A stretch of 17,238 nt of DNA. Source: JAIRTY01 sp050257395. GTDB taxonomy: Bacteria > Actinomycetota > Actinomycetes > Streptosporangiales > Streptosporangiaceae. The stretch is taken from contig JBLMWU010000014.1 of the NCBI GenBank assembly GCA_050257395.1, positions 1 through 17,238 on the forward strand. The letters run 5' to 3'. The notes under the pieces were generated by a model. It was not told where the DNA came from. It ran no database searches and saw nothing but the letters and a program-made list of their open reading frames with translations. The position numbers were made by a program, and so were the translations under genes. Positions within the stretch are counted from its first letter, which is position 1. Every line of letters begins with the position of its first letter. This document shows positions 1 to 6,477 of the stretch, piece by piece.

Positions 1-527
1 CCCCGGCGTCCCATCGCGCCGTCCCGCCGGGCCGCACCCCGGCCGCCCGCCAGACCAGGGCCGCCGTGGCGGGGCCGCGGCCGCCATCGCATCCCCCGGC
101 CGGGCTGCCCCCCGCCTGCCCGCCCCGCGACCTGGTACTCAGCCTGGCGACGAGCCAGGGCAGCTACGGCCAGGCTGCCCGGCCGCGGTTCGACGTGTTC
201 GTGGTGTCGGTCGGCGCACGCGACTGCTCGGTCAACATCGCCCCCGCCGCCCTGTCCGTGGTGGTCAGGCGGGGCGGAACCGGCCGGGTGTGGGACTCCG
301 CCGACTGCGCGCGGGGCAGCGGTGCCCATTTCGTCCAGCTCAGCCGGGGCGTGCCGCGGGTCCTGCACTTCCAGTGGGGCCGCCGGCCCTCCTCCCCGGG
401 CTGCCGGCTGGGCGGCACGCCGGCCCCGCTGGGCACCTACACCGCGACCGCGGTCGCGCCCGCCGCCCGCCTCGCCAGCCAGGGCATCGTCTTCGTGCTG
501 GCCGGGCCCGGGGTGGGCATGTCCTGA
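1..527 (+). CDS. Hypothetical protein, 3' part only (possible secreted or membrane-anchored domain)
   Basis: The reading frame is open from the left edge of the window to a TGA at 525-527, so the gene probably starts upstream. The first in-frame start inside the window is a GTG at 66, which would give 153 residues with no signal peptide. The visible part begins with a Pro/Arg/Ala-rich stretch, like a linker after a transmembrane segment. A compact domain of about 120 residues follows, with a Cys near DCSVN, then WDSADC, a PGC, and a closing TYTAT strand, which suggests a beta-sandwich with cysteine pairs. I recall similar unnamed proteins next to radA in other actinomycetes but cannot name a family or function. 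It converges on radA. Confidence 0.6.
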   Translation, partial: PASHRAVPPGRTPAARQTRAAVAGPRPPSHPPAGLPPACPPRDLVLSLATSQGSYGQAARPRFDVFVVSVGARDCSVNIAPAALSVVVRRGGTGRVWDSADCARGSGAHFVQLSRGVPRVLHFQWGRRPSSPGCRLGGTPAPLGTYTATAVAPAARLASQGIVFVLAGPGVGMS

Positions 528-542
528 CGGCTCGCGCCGGCG

Positions 543-609
543 GGCTCCGCCGCTGGCGGTGCAGGCTCCGCCGCTGGCGTGGTGCGGGCCGCGCGGCCGG
601 CGCCAGCGG
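543..609. terminator. Bidirectional hairpin terminator between the hypothetical gene and radA
   Basis: CCGCTGGCG at 571-579 pairs perfectly with CGCCAGCGG at 601-609. The 21-nt loop contains a second, self-complementary 12-mer, GGCCGCGCGGCC at 587-598. The 5' arm lies inside a 16-bp direct repeat (543-558 and 564-579), so two copies of the left arm can compete for one right arm. There is no T-tract, as is common for terminators in high-GC actinobacteria. The structure fills the 83-bp gap between two convergent genes and would work in both directions. The function is inferred from structure and position. Confidence 0.6.
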
Positions 610-610
610 G

Positions 611-2020
611 TCAGCCGCCGAGGGCGGCGCCGATCGCCGCCCTGATGTCCGTCACCTCCCTGACGTCGGTGAGCGTCCCGCCCCGGCCGTCACGGGACTC
701 GCCGCTGCCGGGCAGCCCGCCGGTCCCGGCCGGGACCAGCGCCCGCCGGAACCCCATCCGCTCGGCCTCGGCCAGCCGCCGCTGGACGCCGGACACCCGG
801 CGGACCTCCCCGGCCAGGCCGACCTCCCCGATCGCGATCATGTCGCCCGGCACCTTGAGGTCGGCGCACGCGCTGGCCAGCGCCAGCGCCACCGCCAGAT
901 CGACGGACGGCTCGGTGAGCCGCACCCCGCCCACGGTCGCCGCGTACACGTCCGACTTGCCGATGTTGACCCTCGCCCGCCGCTGCAGGACCGCGAGGAC
1001 CATGCCGACCCTGGCCGCGTCCAGCCCCGACGTGACCCGCCTCGGCACCTCCAGCACCGAGCCGGCCACCAGGGTCTGCACCTCCGCCAGCAGCGGCCGC
1101 CGGCCCTCCAGGGTGACCGTGACGCACGTGCCCGGCACCGGGTCGCTGCGCTGGGAGATGAACAGCGCGCTCGGGTCGGGCAGCCCGATGAGCCCGTACT
1201 CACCCAGGTCGAAGCAGCCGATCTCGTCGGTGGGGCCGAACCTGTTCTTGAGCGCCCGCACCATCCGCAGCTGCGCGTGCCGGTCCCCCTCGAACTGCAG
1301 GACCACGTCCACCAGGTGCTCCAGGGCCCGCGGCCCGGCGATCGACCCGTCCTTGGTCACGTGCCCCACCAGCACGGTGGTCATGGCCTGCTGCTTGGCC
1401 ACCGCGATCAGCGCCGCGGTGACCTCGCGGATCTGGGTGACCCCGCCCGGCGCGCCGTCGACACCCGGGGCGGTGATGGTCTGCACCGAGTCCACGATCA
1501 GCAACTGCGGCGCCACCTCGGCCACGTGCCCGAGCACGGCGGCCAGCTCGGTCTCCGCGGCCAGGTAGAGCTCCGGGCCCACCGCCCCGATCCGGTCCGC
1601 CCGCAGGCGCACCTGCTCGGCGGACTCCTCGCCGGTCACGTACAGCACCCGGCCGGACTCCGACGCCATCGCCCCGGCCTCCAGCAGCAGCGTGGACTTG
1701 CCCACGCCGGGCTCGCCGGCCAGCAGCACCACCGCGCCGGGGACCAGCCCGCCCCCCAGCACCCGGTCCAGCTCGGCCAGGCCGGTCGGGCGGGCGCTGG
1801 CCGCCCGCGCGTCCACCTGGGTGATCGGCACCGCCGGGGCGGCGCCCTGGCGCGGCACCAGCTGCAGCCCGCCGCCCGCCCGGGCGGCCGGCACCGCCGC
1901 CGGGGCGGTCTCCTCAACCGTCCCCCAGGCCTGGCACTCGGGGCACCGGCCGGTCCACCGCGGGCTCCGCCACCCGCACTCCGTGCACCGGTAGGCCGGG
2001 CCGCCGGCAGACTTTCCCAT
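611..2020 (-). CDS. radA: DNA repair protein RadA
   Basis: RadA is a RecA-like ATPase that promotes branch migration of recombination intermediates. The 469-residue product has the full family layout. An N-terminal C4 zinc finger uses C12, C15, C26 and C29. The Walker A motif GEPGVGKS is at 102-109, and Walker B (LLIVDS) is at about 173-178. The RadA-specific KNRFG motif is at 258-262, and the C-terminal third resembles the Lon protease domain. The frame is open upstream to 2530, but the zinc finger and family length place the start at the ATG at 2020. A TANNNT box lies 7 nt upstream of it. The gene is convergent with the hypothetical gene and divergent from the isomerase operon. disA, often beside radA in actinobacteria, is not directly adjacent here. 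Confidence 0.97.
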   Translation of the reverse strand: MGKSAGGPAYRCTECGWRSPRWTGRCPECQAWGTVEETAPAAVPAARAGGGLQLVPRQGAAPAVPITQVDARAASARPTGLAELDRVLGGGLVPGAVVLLAGEPGVGKSTLLLEAGAMASESGRVLYVTGEESAEQVRLRADRIGAVGPELYLAAETELAAVLGHVAEVAPQLLIVDSVQTITAPGVDGAPGGVTQIREVTAALIAVAKQQAMTTVLVGHVTKDGSIAGPRALEHLVDVVLQFEGDRHAQLRMVRALKNRFGPTDEIGCFDLGEYGLIGLPDPSALFISQRSDPVPGTCVTVTLEGRRPLLAEVQTLVAGSVLEVPRRVTSGLDAARVGMVLAVLQRRARVNIGKSDVYAATVGGVRLTEPSVDLAVALALASACADLKVPGDMIAIGEVGLAGEVRRVSGVQRRLAEAERMGFRRALVPAGTGGLPGSGESRDGRGGTLTDVREVTDIRAAIGAALGG

Positions 2021-2033
2021 GGACAGGACCGTA
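2021..2033 (-). promoter_or_regulatory. Leaderless promoter of radA (-10 box)
   Basis: On the minus strand TACGGT (2033-2028) is followed by 7 nt and then the ATG of radA at 2020. This fits the actinobacterial TANNNT -10 box at the distance expected when the start codon is the first transcribed base. No Shine-Dalgarno sequence is visible before the ATG. No convincing -35 box was found. Confidence 0.5.
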
Positions 2034-2116
2034 CTGACCGGGTACGACACTCCTGCCGCGCCATGCCGCAGCCCTGGGCGCTCCCGGGGGCGAATAAGCT
2101 GGCCGGGCGGAAGCGC

Positions 2117-2146
2117 CCCCCGCGAGCGGGGGAGGAAGGAGTCACG
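2117..2146 (+). promoter_or_regulatory. 5' hairpin and ribosome binding site of the isomerase gene
   Basis: CCCCCG (2117-2122) pairs with CGGGGG (2127-2132) around a CGAG loop. Directly after it the run AGGAAGGAG (2133-2141) gives a strong Shine-Dalgarno site 5 nt before the TTG at 2147. This decides the start, since no ATG or GTG fits the isomerase N-terminus. A possible -10 box TAAGCT lies at 2095-2100. The hairpin abuts the ribosome binding site and could affect its accessibility; that is inference. Confidence 0.5.
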
Positions 2147-3376
2147 TTGAGCCCTTCGGGCAAACCCCAGGGGCCGCTCGTCGCGCTGTCCACCGCCTCG
2201 GTTTTCCCGGACCGGACGCCGGACGCGTTCGAGGTGGCGGCCCGTCTCGGCTATGACGGGATCGAGGTGATGGTCTCGGCCGACGCGGTGAGCCAGGATG
2301 TGGACGTGCTCCGCCGGCTGGTCGACTACCACGGCATCCCGGTGCTGGCGGTCCACGCGCCCTGCCTGCTGGTGACCCAGCGGGTGTGGGGCCGCGAGCC
2401 CTGGGGGAAGCTGATCAAGGCCAAGGCCGTGGCGGAGAAGCTGGGCGCCCGGGTGGTGGTCGTGCACCCGCCGTTCCGCTGGCAGCGTGACTATGCGCGG
2501 GAGTTCACCGCCGGGCTGGAGCGGATGCACGAAGAGACCGACGTGGTCTTCGCCGTCGAGAACATGTACCCGCTGCGGGCGGGCGGGGCCGAGGTGGCGC
2601 CGTACTCACCGCACTGGAACCCGGTGCCGCAGGACTACCCGTCGGTCACCCTGGACCTGTCGCACACCTCGGTCTCCGGTTCCGACGCCCTGGCCATGGC
2701 CGGCGAGCTCGGTGACCGGCTCGCCCACATCCATCTCGCCGACGGCACCGGGGTCACCAACCGCGACGAGCATCTGGTGCCCGGCCGCGGCACCCAGCCG
2801 TGCGCGCCGCTGCTGGAGAAGCTCTCGGCCGACAGCTACGCCGGCGCCGTCGTGCTGGAGGTCAACACCCGGCGGGCCAGCTCGCGGGAAGCACGGCGGG
2901 CGGACCTGGCCGAGGCGCTGGAGTTCACCCGGCGCCACCTCGCTGCCGGGACCGGCAGGCCCGGCGGCACGCACGGCCCGGCGCAGCCCGCGGCCGGCGC
3001 CGCCGCACCGGCCCGGCAGGCCGCGGCCAGCCGGGCAGGCGCCCGGCGCAGCGGGTCCGGGGGGCACGCGGGCGCGGGCGAGAGCCACGGGGGCAACGGG
3101 CGCAGCCCGGACGGCGGGCGCAGCGCCGCCGGGGCGCACAGCGCCGCTGAGGGCCAGGCCAGCCGCCGGGTGGCGGGCCGGGCCAGGAGCCTGGGCCGGG
3201 CGGTCGGGCGGGCCGCCGGGAGCCGCGAGCCGGCCGGTCAGGACGTGGGCGGCCGGGCCCGCTCCAGGCGGGCGCCCGGCACCGGCCAGGGCCCCTTCCG
3301 GGGCGGCTCCGCGTTAGGGCTCCGCTGGCGGCGGCTGGACGGCCAGCCGCGCGAGCAGGCATCCTGGCGATCATGA
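2147..3376 (+). CDS. Sugar phosphate isomerase/epimerase (xylose isomerase-like TIM barrel) with long basic C-terminal tail
   Basis: The first ~267 residues form an AP endonuclease 2 / xylose isomerase-like TIM barrel. Recognisable pieces are the opening LSTASVFPDRTPDAFEVAA, then YDGIEVMV, VVVVHPPF, FAVENM, TLDLSHTS and LAHIHLADG, which supply the usual His, Glu and Asp metal ligands. The substrate is unknown. The start is the TTG at 2147, behind a strong Shine-Dalgarno site; the frame is open far upstream but runs antisense to radA there. After the barrel the frame continues for ~141 more residues rich in Gly, Arg, Ala and Ser. The tail is strongly basic, has no predicted fold, and keeps G/C in nearly every third position. 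The stop overlaps the next start (ATGA at 3373-3376), so the two genes are probably coupled in translation. Confidence 0.85.
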   Translation: MSPSGKPQGPLVALSTASVFPDRTPDAFEVAARLGYDGIEVMVSADAVSQDVDVLRRLVDYHGIPVLAVHAPCLLVTQRVWGREPWGKLIKAKAVAEKLGARVVVVHPPFRWQRDYAREFTAGLERMHEETDVVFAVENMYPLRAGGAEVAPYSPHWNPVPQDYPSVTLDLSHTSVSGSDALAMAGELGDRLAHIHLADGTGVTNRDEHLVPGRGTQPCAPLLEKLSADSYAGAVVLEVNTRRASSREARRADLAEALEFTRRHLAAGTGRPGGTHGPAQPAAGAAAPARQAAASRAGARRSGSGGHAGAGESHGGNGRSPDGGRSAAGAHSAAEGQASRRVAGRARSLGRAVGRAAGSREPAGQDVGGRARSRRAPGTGQGPFRGGSALGLRWRRLDGQPREQASWRS

Positions 3377-4263
3377 CGAACAACGAACCGGCCCGCACCG
3401 CCGCGGGCAGGCCAGCGCGCCCGGCCGCACCCGGCCGGAACGCCACCCTGATCACGGTCGCGCCCACCGGCGCGGAATCGGCCAAGGCGGACGTCCCGGC
3501 GCTGCCGGTCACCCTGGACGAGCTGGTGACCACCGCCAAGGAATGCCAGGCGGCCGGCGCGGCCGTCATCCACGTGCACATCCGGGACGAACGGGCGCAG
3601 CCCACGCTGGCGCTGACCCGGCTCCGGGACACGGTCAGCGCCCTGCGCGAGGGCACCGGCCTGATCGTGCAGCTGTCCACCGGCGGCGCGGTCACCGACA
3701 GCTTCGCGGACCGGCTGGCGGTGCTCGACGCCGCGCCCGACGGCTGCTCGCTCACCTGCGGGACCGTGAACTTCGGGGACGACGTCTTCCTCAACCCGTG
3801 GCCCTTCATCCGCGACCTGTACGTGCGCACGAAAGAGTTGGGGGTGGTGCCGGAGTTCGAGCTGTTCGACCTCGGGCACATCGCCACCCTGCACCGGCTG
3901 CTGGCGGAGCTGGGGCCGCCGCACGGCGGTCACGTGCACTGCGACCTGGTGATGGGGGTGCCCGGCGGAATGCCCGGCGACGCGGCCACCCTGGTCGCCG
4001 CGGTCGCGGCGCTGCCGGACGGCGCCACCTGGTCGGCCACCGGAATCGGCCGCACCAGCCTGCCGGTGATGCTGGCGGCGCTGTCGGCCGGCGGGCATCT
4101 GCGGGTGGGCATGGAGGACACCACCTCCTTCGCGCGCGGGCGCCCGGTCACCGGCAACGCGGAACTGGTGTCCCGCGCCGCGGCCCTGGCGGACCTGGCG
4201 CAGCGCCCGGCGATGAGCCCGGAGCAGGCCCGCGCCATGCTGGGGGTCACCGATCGAGGCTGA
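3373..4263 (+). CDS. BKACE family protein (beta-keto acid cleavage enzyme, DUF849; 3-keto-5-aminohexanoate cleavage type)
   Basis: BKACE enzymes are zinc-dependent TIM barrels that condense a beta-keto acid with acetyl-CoA and release acetoacetate plus a new CoA ester. Kce of lysine fermentation is the founding member. The 296-residue product shows the early PTGAE segment (31-35) and the zinc-binding H-V-H at 67-69 followed by IRD. GTVNFGDDVF (130-139), GIGRTSLP (224-231) and the third metal ligand region GMEDT, with E248, also fit. Residues 1-22 are an extra Ala/Pro/Arg-rich segment relative to the family, but the ATGA overlap with the upstream gene supports the ATG at 3373. The actual keto acid cannot be told from sequence. 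The asparaginase gene follows after 7 nt. Confidence 0.93.
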   Translation: MTNNEPARTAAGRPARPAAPGRNATLITVAPTGAESAKADVPALPVTLDELVTTAKECQAAGAAVIHVHIRDERAQPTLALTRLRDTVSALREGTGLIVQLSTGGAVTDSFADRLAVLDAAPDGCSLTCGTVNFGDDVFLNPWPFIRDLYVRTKELGVVPEFELFDLGHIATLHRLLAELGPPHGGHVHCDLVMGVPGGMPGDAATLVAAVAALPDGATWSATGIGRTSLPVMLAALSAGGHLRVGMEDTTSFARGRPVTGNAELVSRAAALADLAQRPAMSPEQARAMLGVTDRG

Positions 4264-4270
4264 CAGCCCG

Positions 4271-5206
4271 GTGCTGGCCGAGGTCGTCCGGTCAGGCTTC
4301 GCCGAGTCCCGGCACCGGGGCACGCTGGTGGCGCTGCACGCCGACGGCAGCGAGGCGCTGCGGGCCGGCAACCCGTACGCTCCGCTGTTCCCCCGCTCGG
4401 CCAACAAGCCGCTGCAGGCCGCCGGGATGGTCCGGGCCGGGCTGGACCTGGACGGCAAGCTGCTCGCGCTCGCCGCCGCCAGCCACTCCGGGGAGGACTT
4501 CCACGTCGCCGGGGTGCGGGAGATCCTGCGCCGGGCCGGCCTGGCCGAGGACGCGCTGGGCTGCCCGCCCGCGCTGCCGCTCGGCGCGGACGCCCAGGCC
4601 GCGCTGCTGCGGTCGGGCGGGCAGGCAGGCCGGGTCTACATGAACTGCTCGGGCAAGCACGCCGCCATGCTCGCCACCTGCGTGCTGGCCGGCTGGCCGC
4701 CCGCCGGCTACCTGGACCCGGCGCACCCGCTGCAGGCGGCCCTGCGGCGGACGGCGGGGGAGCTCGCGGGCGAGCCGGTCACCGCGGTCGGCGTGGACGG
4801 CTGCGGGGCGCCGCTGTTCGCCTTGTCGCTGGCGGGCGTCGCGCGGGCGGTGCGGGCCCTGGTGCTGGCTGCGCCCGGTTCTGCGGAACGGAAGACCGCG
4901 GACGCGATGCGCTCCCACCCGGACTGGACCTCGGGGTCGGACCGGCCGGAGCGGGCGCTGATGGACGCCGTGCCCGGTCTGCTGGTCAAGGCGGGGGCCG
5001 AGGGCGTGGAGGCGTTCGCGCTGCCGGACGGCCGGGCGGCGGCCTACAAGATCGAGGACGGCGCGGCCCGGGTCCGCCCGGCGCTGACCGTGGCCATCCT
5101 GCGATTCCTCGGGGTGGACGGTGCCGGGCTGGACGAGATCGGCACGGTCCCGGTGCTCGGCGGCGGCCGCCCGGTCGGCCAGCTCCGCGTCACCCTCCCC
5201 GCCTGA
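4271..5206 (+). CDS. Asparaginase II family (ReAV/class 3 type L-asparaginase)
   Basis: The protein hydrolyses L-asparagine to aspartate and ammonia in the cytoplasm; no signal peptide is seen. The 311 residues match the asparaginase II family, which is unrelated to the classic E. coli enzymes. The two Ser-Lys pairs known from Rhizobium etli ReAV have counterparts: S43-x-x-K46 in RSANKPLQ, and a serine in SHSGED (71-76) with K260 in AYKIEDG. The ReAV zinc site appears as C126-x-x-K129 (NCSGKHAAM) and C178 (DGCGAP). The start is the GTG at 4271, 7 nt after the BKACE stop. No strong Shine-Dalgarno sequence is visible, and translation is probably coupled. It is the last gene of the operon. Confidence 0.93.
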   Translation: MLAEVVRSGFAESRHRGTLVALHADGSEALRAGNPYAPLFPRSANKPLQAAGMVRAGLDLDGKLLALAAASHSGEDFHVAGVREILRRAGLAEDALGCPPALPLGADAQAALLRSGGQAGRVYMNCSGKHAAMLATCVLAGWPPAGYLDPAHPLQAALRRTAGELAGEPVTAVGVDGCGAPLFALSLAGVARAVRALVLAAPGSAERKTADAMRSHPDWTSGSDRPERALMDAVPGLLVKAGAEGVEAFALPDGRAAAYKIEDGAARVRPALTVAILRFLGVDGAGLDEIGTVPVLGGGRPVGQLRVTLPA

Positions 5207-5348
5207 CCCTGCCCGGCGGCGCGCATATCCGGCAATCCGGGCGCTGAAGGGCGGGTAAGCCGGACAGGGCGGGGCAGGGACCCCGCGGGACCGGCCTCGC
5301 GCCAGCACGTCCGCTGCTTGCTGTAGTTAGCGATGTGTTTGCGGCGGC

Positions 5349-5360
5349 TAGCATGGGGGC
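5349..5360 (+). promoter_or_regulatory. Possible -10 box of a leaderless transcript in the HTH leader
   Basis: TAGCAT at 5349-5354 is followed by exactly 6 nt and an ATG at 5361. This is the same spacing as the likely leaderless promoters of alaX and the DUF2516 gene in this window. TTAGCG at 5327-5332, 16 nt upstream, is a weak -35 candidate. It could start the transcript of a short ORF or provide a long leader for the HTH gene. Confidence 0.4.
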
Positions 5361-5411
5361 ATGGAGTGCTTGCTGAAGCTCGGCGCGGAGTTATTTGTTA
5401 CCGCTAAGTAA
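5361..5411 (+). CDS. Possible 16-residue leader peptide upstream of the HTH regulator
   Basis: The ATG at 5361 opens a 16-codon ORF ending in TAA, encoding MECLLKLGAELFVTAK. The support is its position 6 nt after a good TANNNT box, in a stretch that is AT-richer than the genes around it. It has no runs of a single amino acid that would suggest classical attenuation. The last codons overlap the direct repeats at 5398-5416. It may equally be a chance ORF in a 5' leader; the call rests on promoter geometry alone. Confidence 0.25.
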   Translation: MECLLKLGAELFVTAK

Positions 5412-5416
5412 CCGCT
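5398..5416 (+). repeat. Phased 11-bp direct repeat in the HTH leader
   Basis: TTACCGCT (5398-5405) recurs as TAACCGCT (5409-5416), exactly 11 bp later, about one helical turn. The stretch also contains the inverted repeat GTTAC (5397-5401) / GTAAC (5408-5412). This arrangement is typical of a protein binding site. A related CGCTAAG-containing repeat is found at 12369-12390. Confidence 0.4.
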
Positions 5417-5469
5417 GTGTTGCAGGGGTTTCTCGCATCCCGGCCATGACGGGGGTGCTAGCTGGGCGT

Positions 5470-5498
5470 TTGCAATTGCAAGCAAGAGGTGCTTAACT
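5470..5498 (+). promoter_or_regulatory. Palindrome and promoter candidate immediately upstream of the XRE regulator
   Basis: TTGCAATTGCAA at 5470-5481 is a perfect 12-bp palindrome, conspicuous in GC-rich surroundings. Its left half, TTGCAA (5470-5475), is also a plausible -35 box. It is followed after 17 nt by TTAACT (5493-5498), a weak -10 box, and 6 nt later comes the GTG at 5505. A dyad overlapping the promoter of an HTH gene suggests an operator, perhaps for self-regulation. That is inference; only the palindrome itself is certain. Confidence 0.45.
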
Positions 5499-5504
5499 GT
5501 AAGT

Positions 5505-6062
5505 GTGAGTCCCATGAGTGTGAGTTCCATCGGGCAGTACATCCGCGAGCAGCGGGAGCAGGCGAAGATCTCGCTGCGCCAGCTGGCCTCTGCCGCGGGC
5601 GTGTCGAACCCGTACCTCAGCCAGATCGAGCGAGGGCTGCGCAAGCCAAGCGCTGACATCCTCCAGCAGATCGCCAAGGGGCTGCGGATCTCCGCCGAGG
5701 CGCTCTACGTGCAGGCGGGGATCCTGGAGGACCGGCGCCCGGACTCGGGCGTACGGGCCGCCCTGCTGGCGGACCCGGAGCTCTCCGAGCGGCAGAAGCA
5801 GGTGCTGCTGGAGATCTACGAGTCCTTCCGGCGGGAGACCGCCTCTGAGCCCGGTGCCGGCGAGGGCGAACCGGGCCCGGGCGACCTGACCGAAGAGGAG
5901 CTGCTGGCTCAGGCCGAGTTCCTCCGCGATGAGGAGATGCCTGCGGCCGGTGGGCCGCTGGCGGGCACGGAACTGCCAGGGACTGGCAACGGAGCGCCCG
6001 GCGTGGCAGGGCCGGGGCGCACATCAGGGGGCCTGCCGGACACGGCAGACCAGGAGAGGTGA
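5505..6062 (+). CDS. XRE-family helix-turn-helix transcriptional regulator (Rv0474-like)
   Basis: A cytoplasmic DNA-binding protein. The XRE/Cro helix-turn-helix domain covers about residues 8-65, with the recognition region GVSNPYLSQIERGLRKPS and a following LYVQAGIL. The C-terminal ~100 residues are acidic and Gly/Pro-rich, probably flexible. Three starts are possible: GTG 5505, ATG 5514 and GTG 5520. None has a good Shine-Dalgarno site. I chose 5505 because it sits 6 nt after a -10-like TTAACT, but homologues would also fit 5514 or 5520. The next gene, HbhA-like, starts 7 nt downstream. In Mycobacterium tuberculosis the equivalent order is Rv0474 (XRE), Rv0475 (hbhA) and Rv0476. Confidence 0.9.
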   Translation: MSPMSVSSIGQYIREQREQAKISLRQLASAAGVSNPYLSQIERGLRKPSADILQQIAKGLRISAEALYVQAGILEDRRPDSGVRAALLADPELSERQKQVLLEIYESFRRETASEPGAGEGEPGPGDLTEEELLAQAEFLRDEEMPAAGGPLAGTELPGTGNGAPGVAGPGRTSGGLPDTADQER

Positions 6063-6069
6063 AGATCAG

Positions 6070-6384
6070 ATGAGTCCTGTGACCGACGTGCGGACCGAAC
6101 TCCGCAGGATCGCCGACAGCAAGCCGGTCCACGCGGCCGCTGGCGCCGGGGTCGTCGCGACCGAGGCGCTGCGGGAGCTGCCCGCGCGGCTCGCCAAGTG
6201 GCGCGCCGAGTACGGTGTGGGCACGTTCGACAAGCGGGTGAACGGCTACGTCACCGAGATCCGGACCCGGGCGGCGCACAGCTACGACCAGCTCGCGCTG
6301 CGCGGCAAGAAGGTCATGACGGCCAAGCCCGCCCCCAAGGGCAAGGGCCAGCTGAACGGCGGCGGCGGCAAGGCCGCCAAGTAA
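6070..6384 (+). CDS. Small HbhA-like (heparin-binding hemagglutinin-related) helical protein
   Basis: A 104-residue protein with no signal peptide. Residues 6-83 are predicted to be mostly alpha-helical and resemble the N-terminal part of HbhA, with KPVHAAAGAGVVATEALRELP matching the usual pattern there. The tail (about 80-104) is rich in Lys, Gly, Ala and Pro (KPAPKGKGQ), a short version of the lysine-rich heparin-binding tail of mycobacterial HbhA, which is about twice this length. The ATG at 6070 has GGAGAGG upstream, inside the end of the HTH gene. Position between an XRE regulator and a DUF2516 gene supports the call. Whether it is a surface adhesin or an intracellular structural protein cannot be told. 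Confidence 0.75.
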   Translation: MSPVTDVRTELRRIADSKPVHAAAGAGVVATEALRELPARLAKWRAEYGVGTFDKRVNGYVTEIRTRAAHSYDQLALRGKKVMTAKPAPKGKGQLNGGGGKAAK

Positions 6385-6465
6385 GGCCGCAAGCCGTCAC
6401 CTCCGGGCGGGCCCGGGTACGGGCGGGATACGTCCCGGTTGTCCCGGGCCCCCCCCCGGACCGGT

Positions 6466-6477
6466 TACCCTGAATCC
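6466..6477 (+). promoter_or_regulatory. Leaderless promoter of the DUF2516 gene, with adjacent C9 tract
   Basis: TACCCT at 6466-6471 lies 6 nt before the GTG at 6478, the spacing of a leaderless transcript. Upstream is an uninterrupted run of nine C (6449-6457). Before that, TTGTCC at 6439-6444 resembles a -35 box, but the spacer of 21 nt is too long. No Shine-Dalgarno sequence is visible. Confidence 0.5.

Noticed and set aside
290..2146. Long open plus-strand frame leading into the isomerase
   Set aside because: It is the antisense shadow of radA in GC-rich DNA; the strong Shine-Dalgarno site and family N-terminus place the start at 2147.
2021..2530. N-terminal extension of the radA frame by 170 codons
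   Set aside because: It lies opposite the isomerase gene, has no family similarity, and RadA proteins start just before the zinc finger at 2020.
3238..4458. 406-codon minus-strand ORF opposite BKACE
   Set aside because: Shadow frame; its His/Gln/Arg-rich composition is typical of antisense reading of GC-rich genes.
5446..5496. Second 16-codon ORF (ATG 5446 to TAA 5496) in the HTH leader
   Set aside because: No promoter spacing or Shine-Dalgarno site, and it spans the palindrome; most likely chance.
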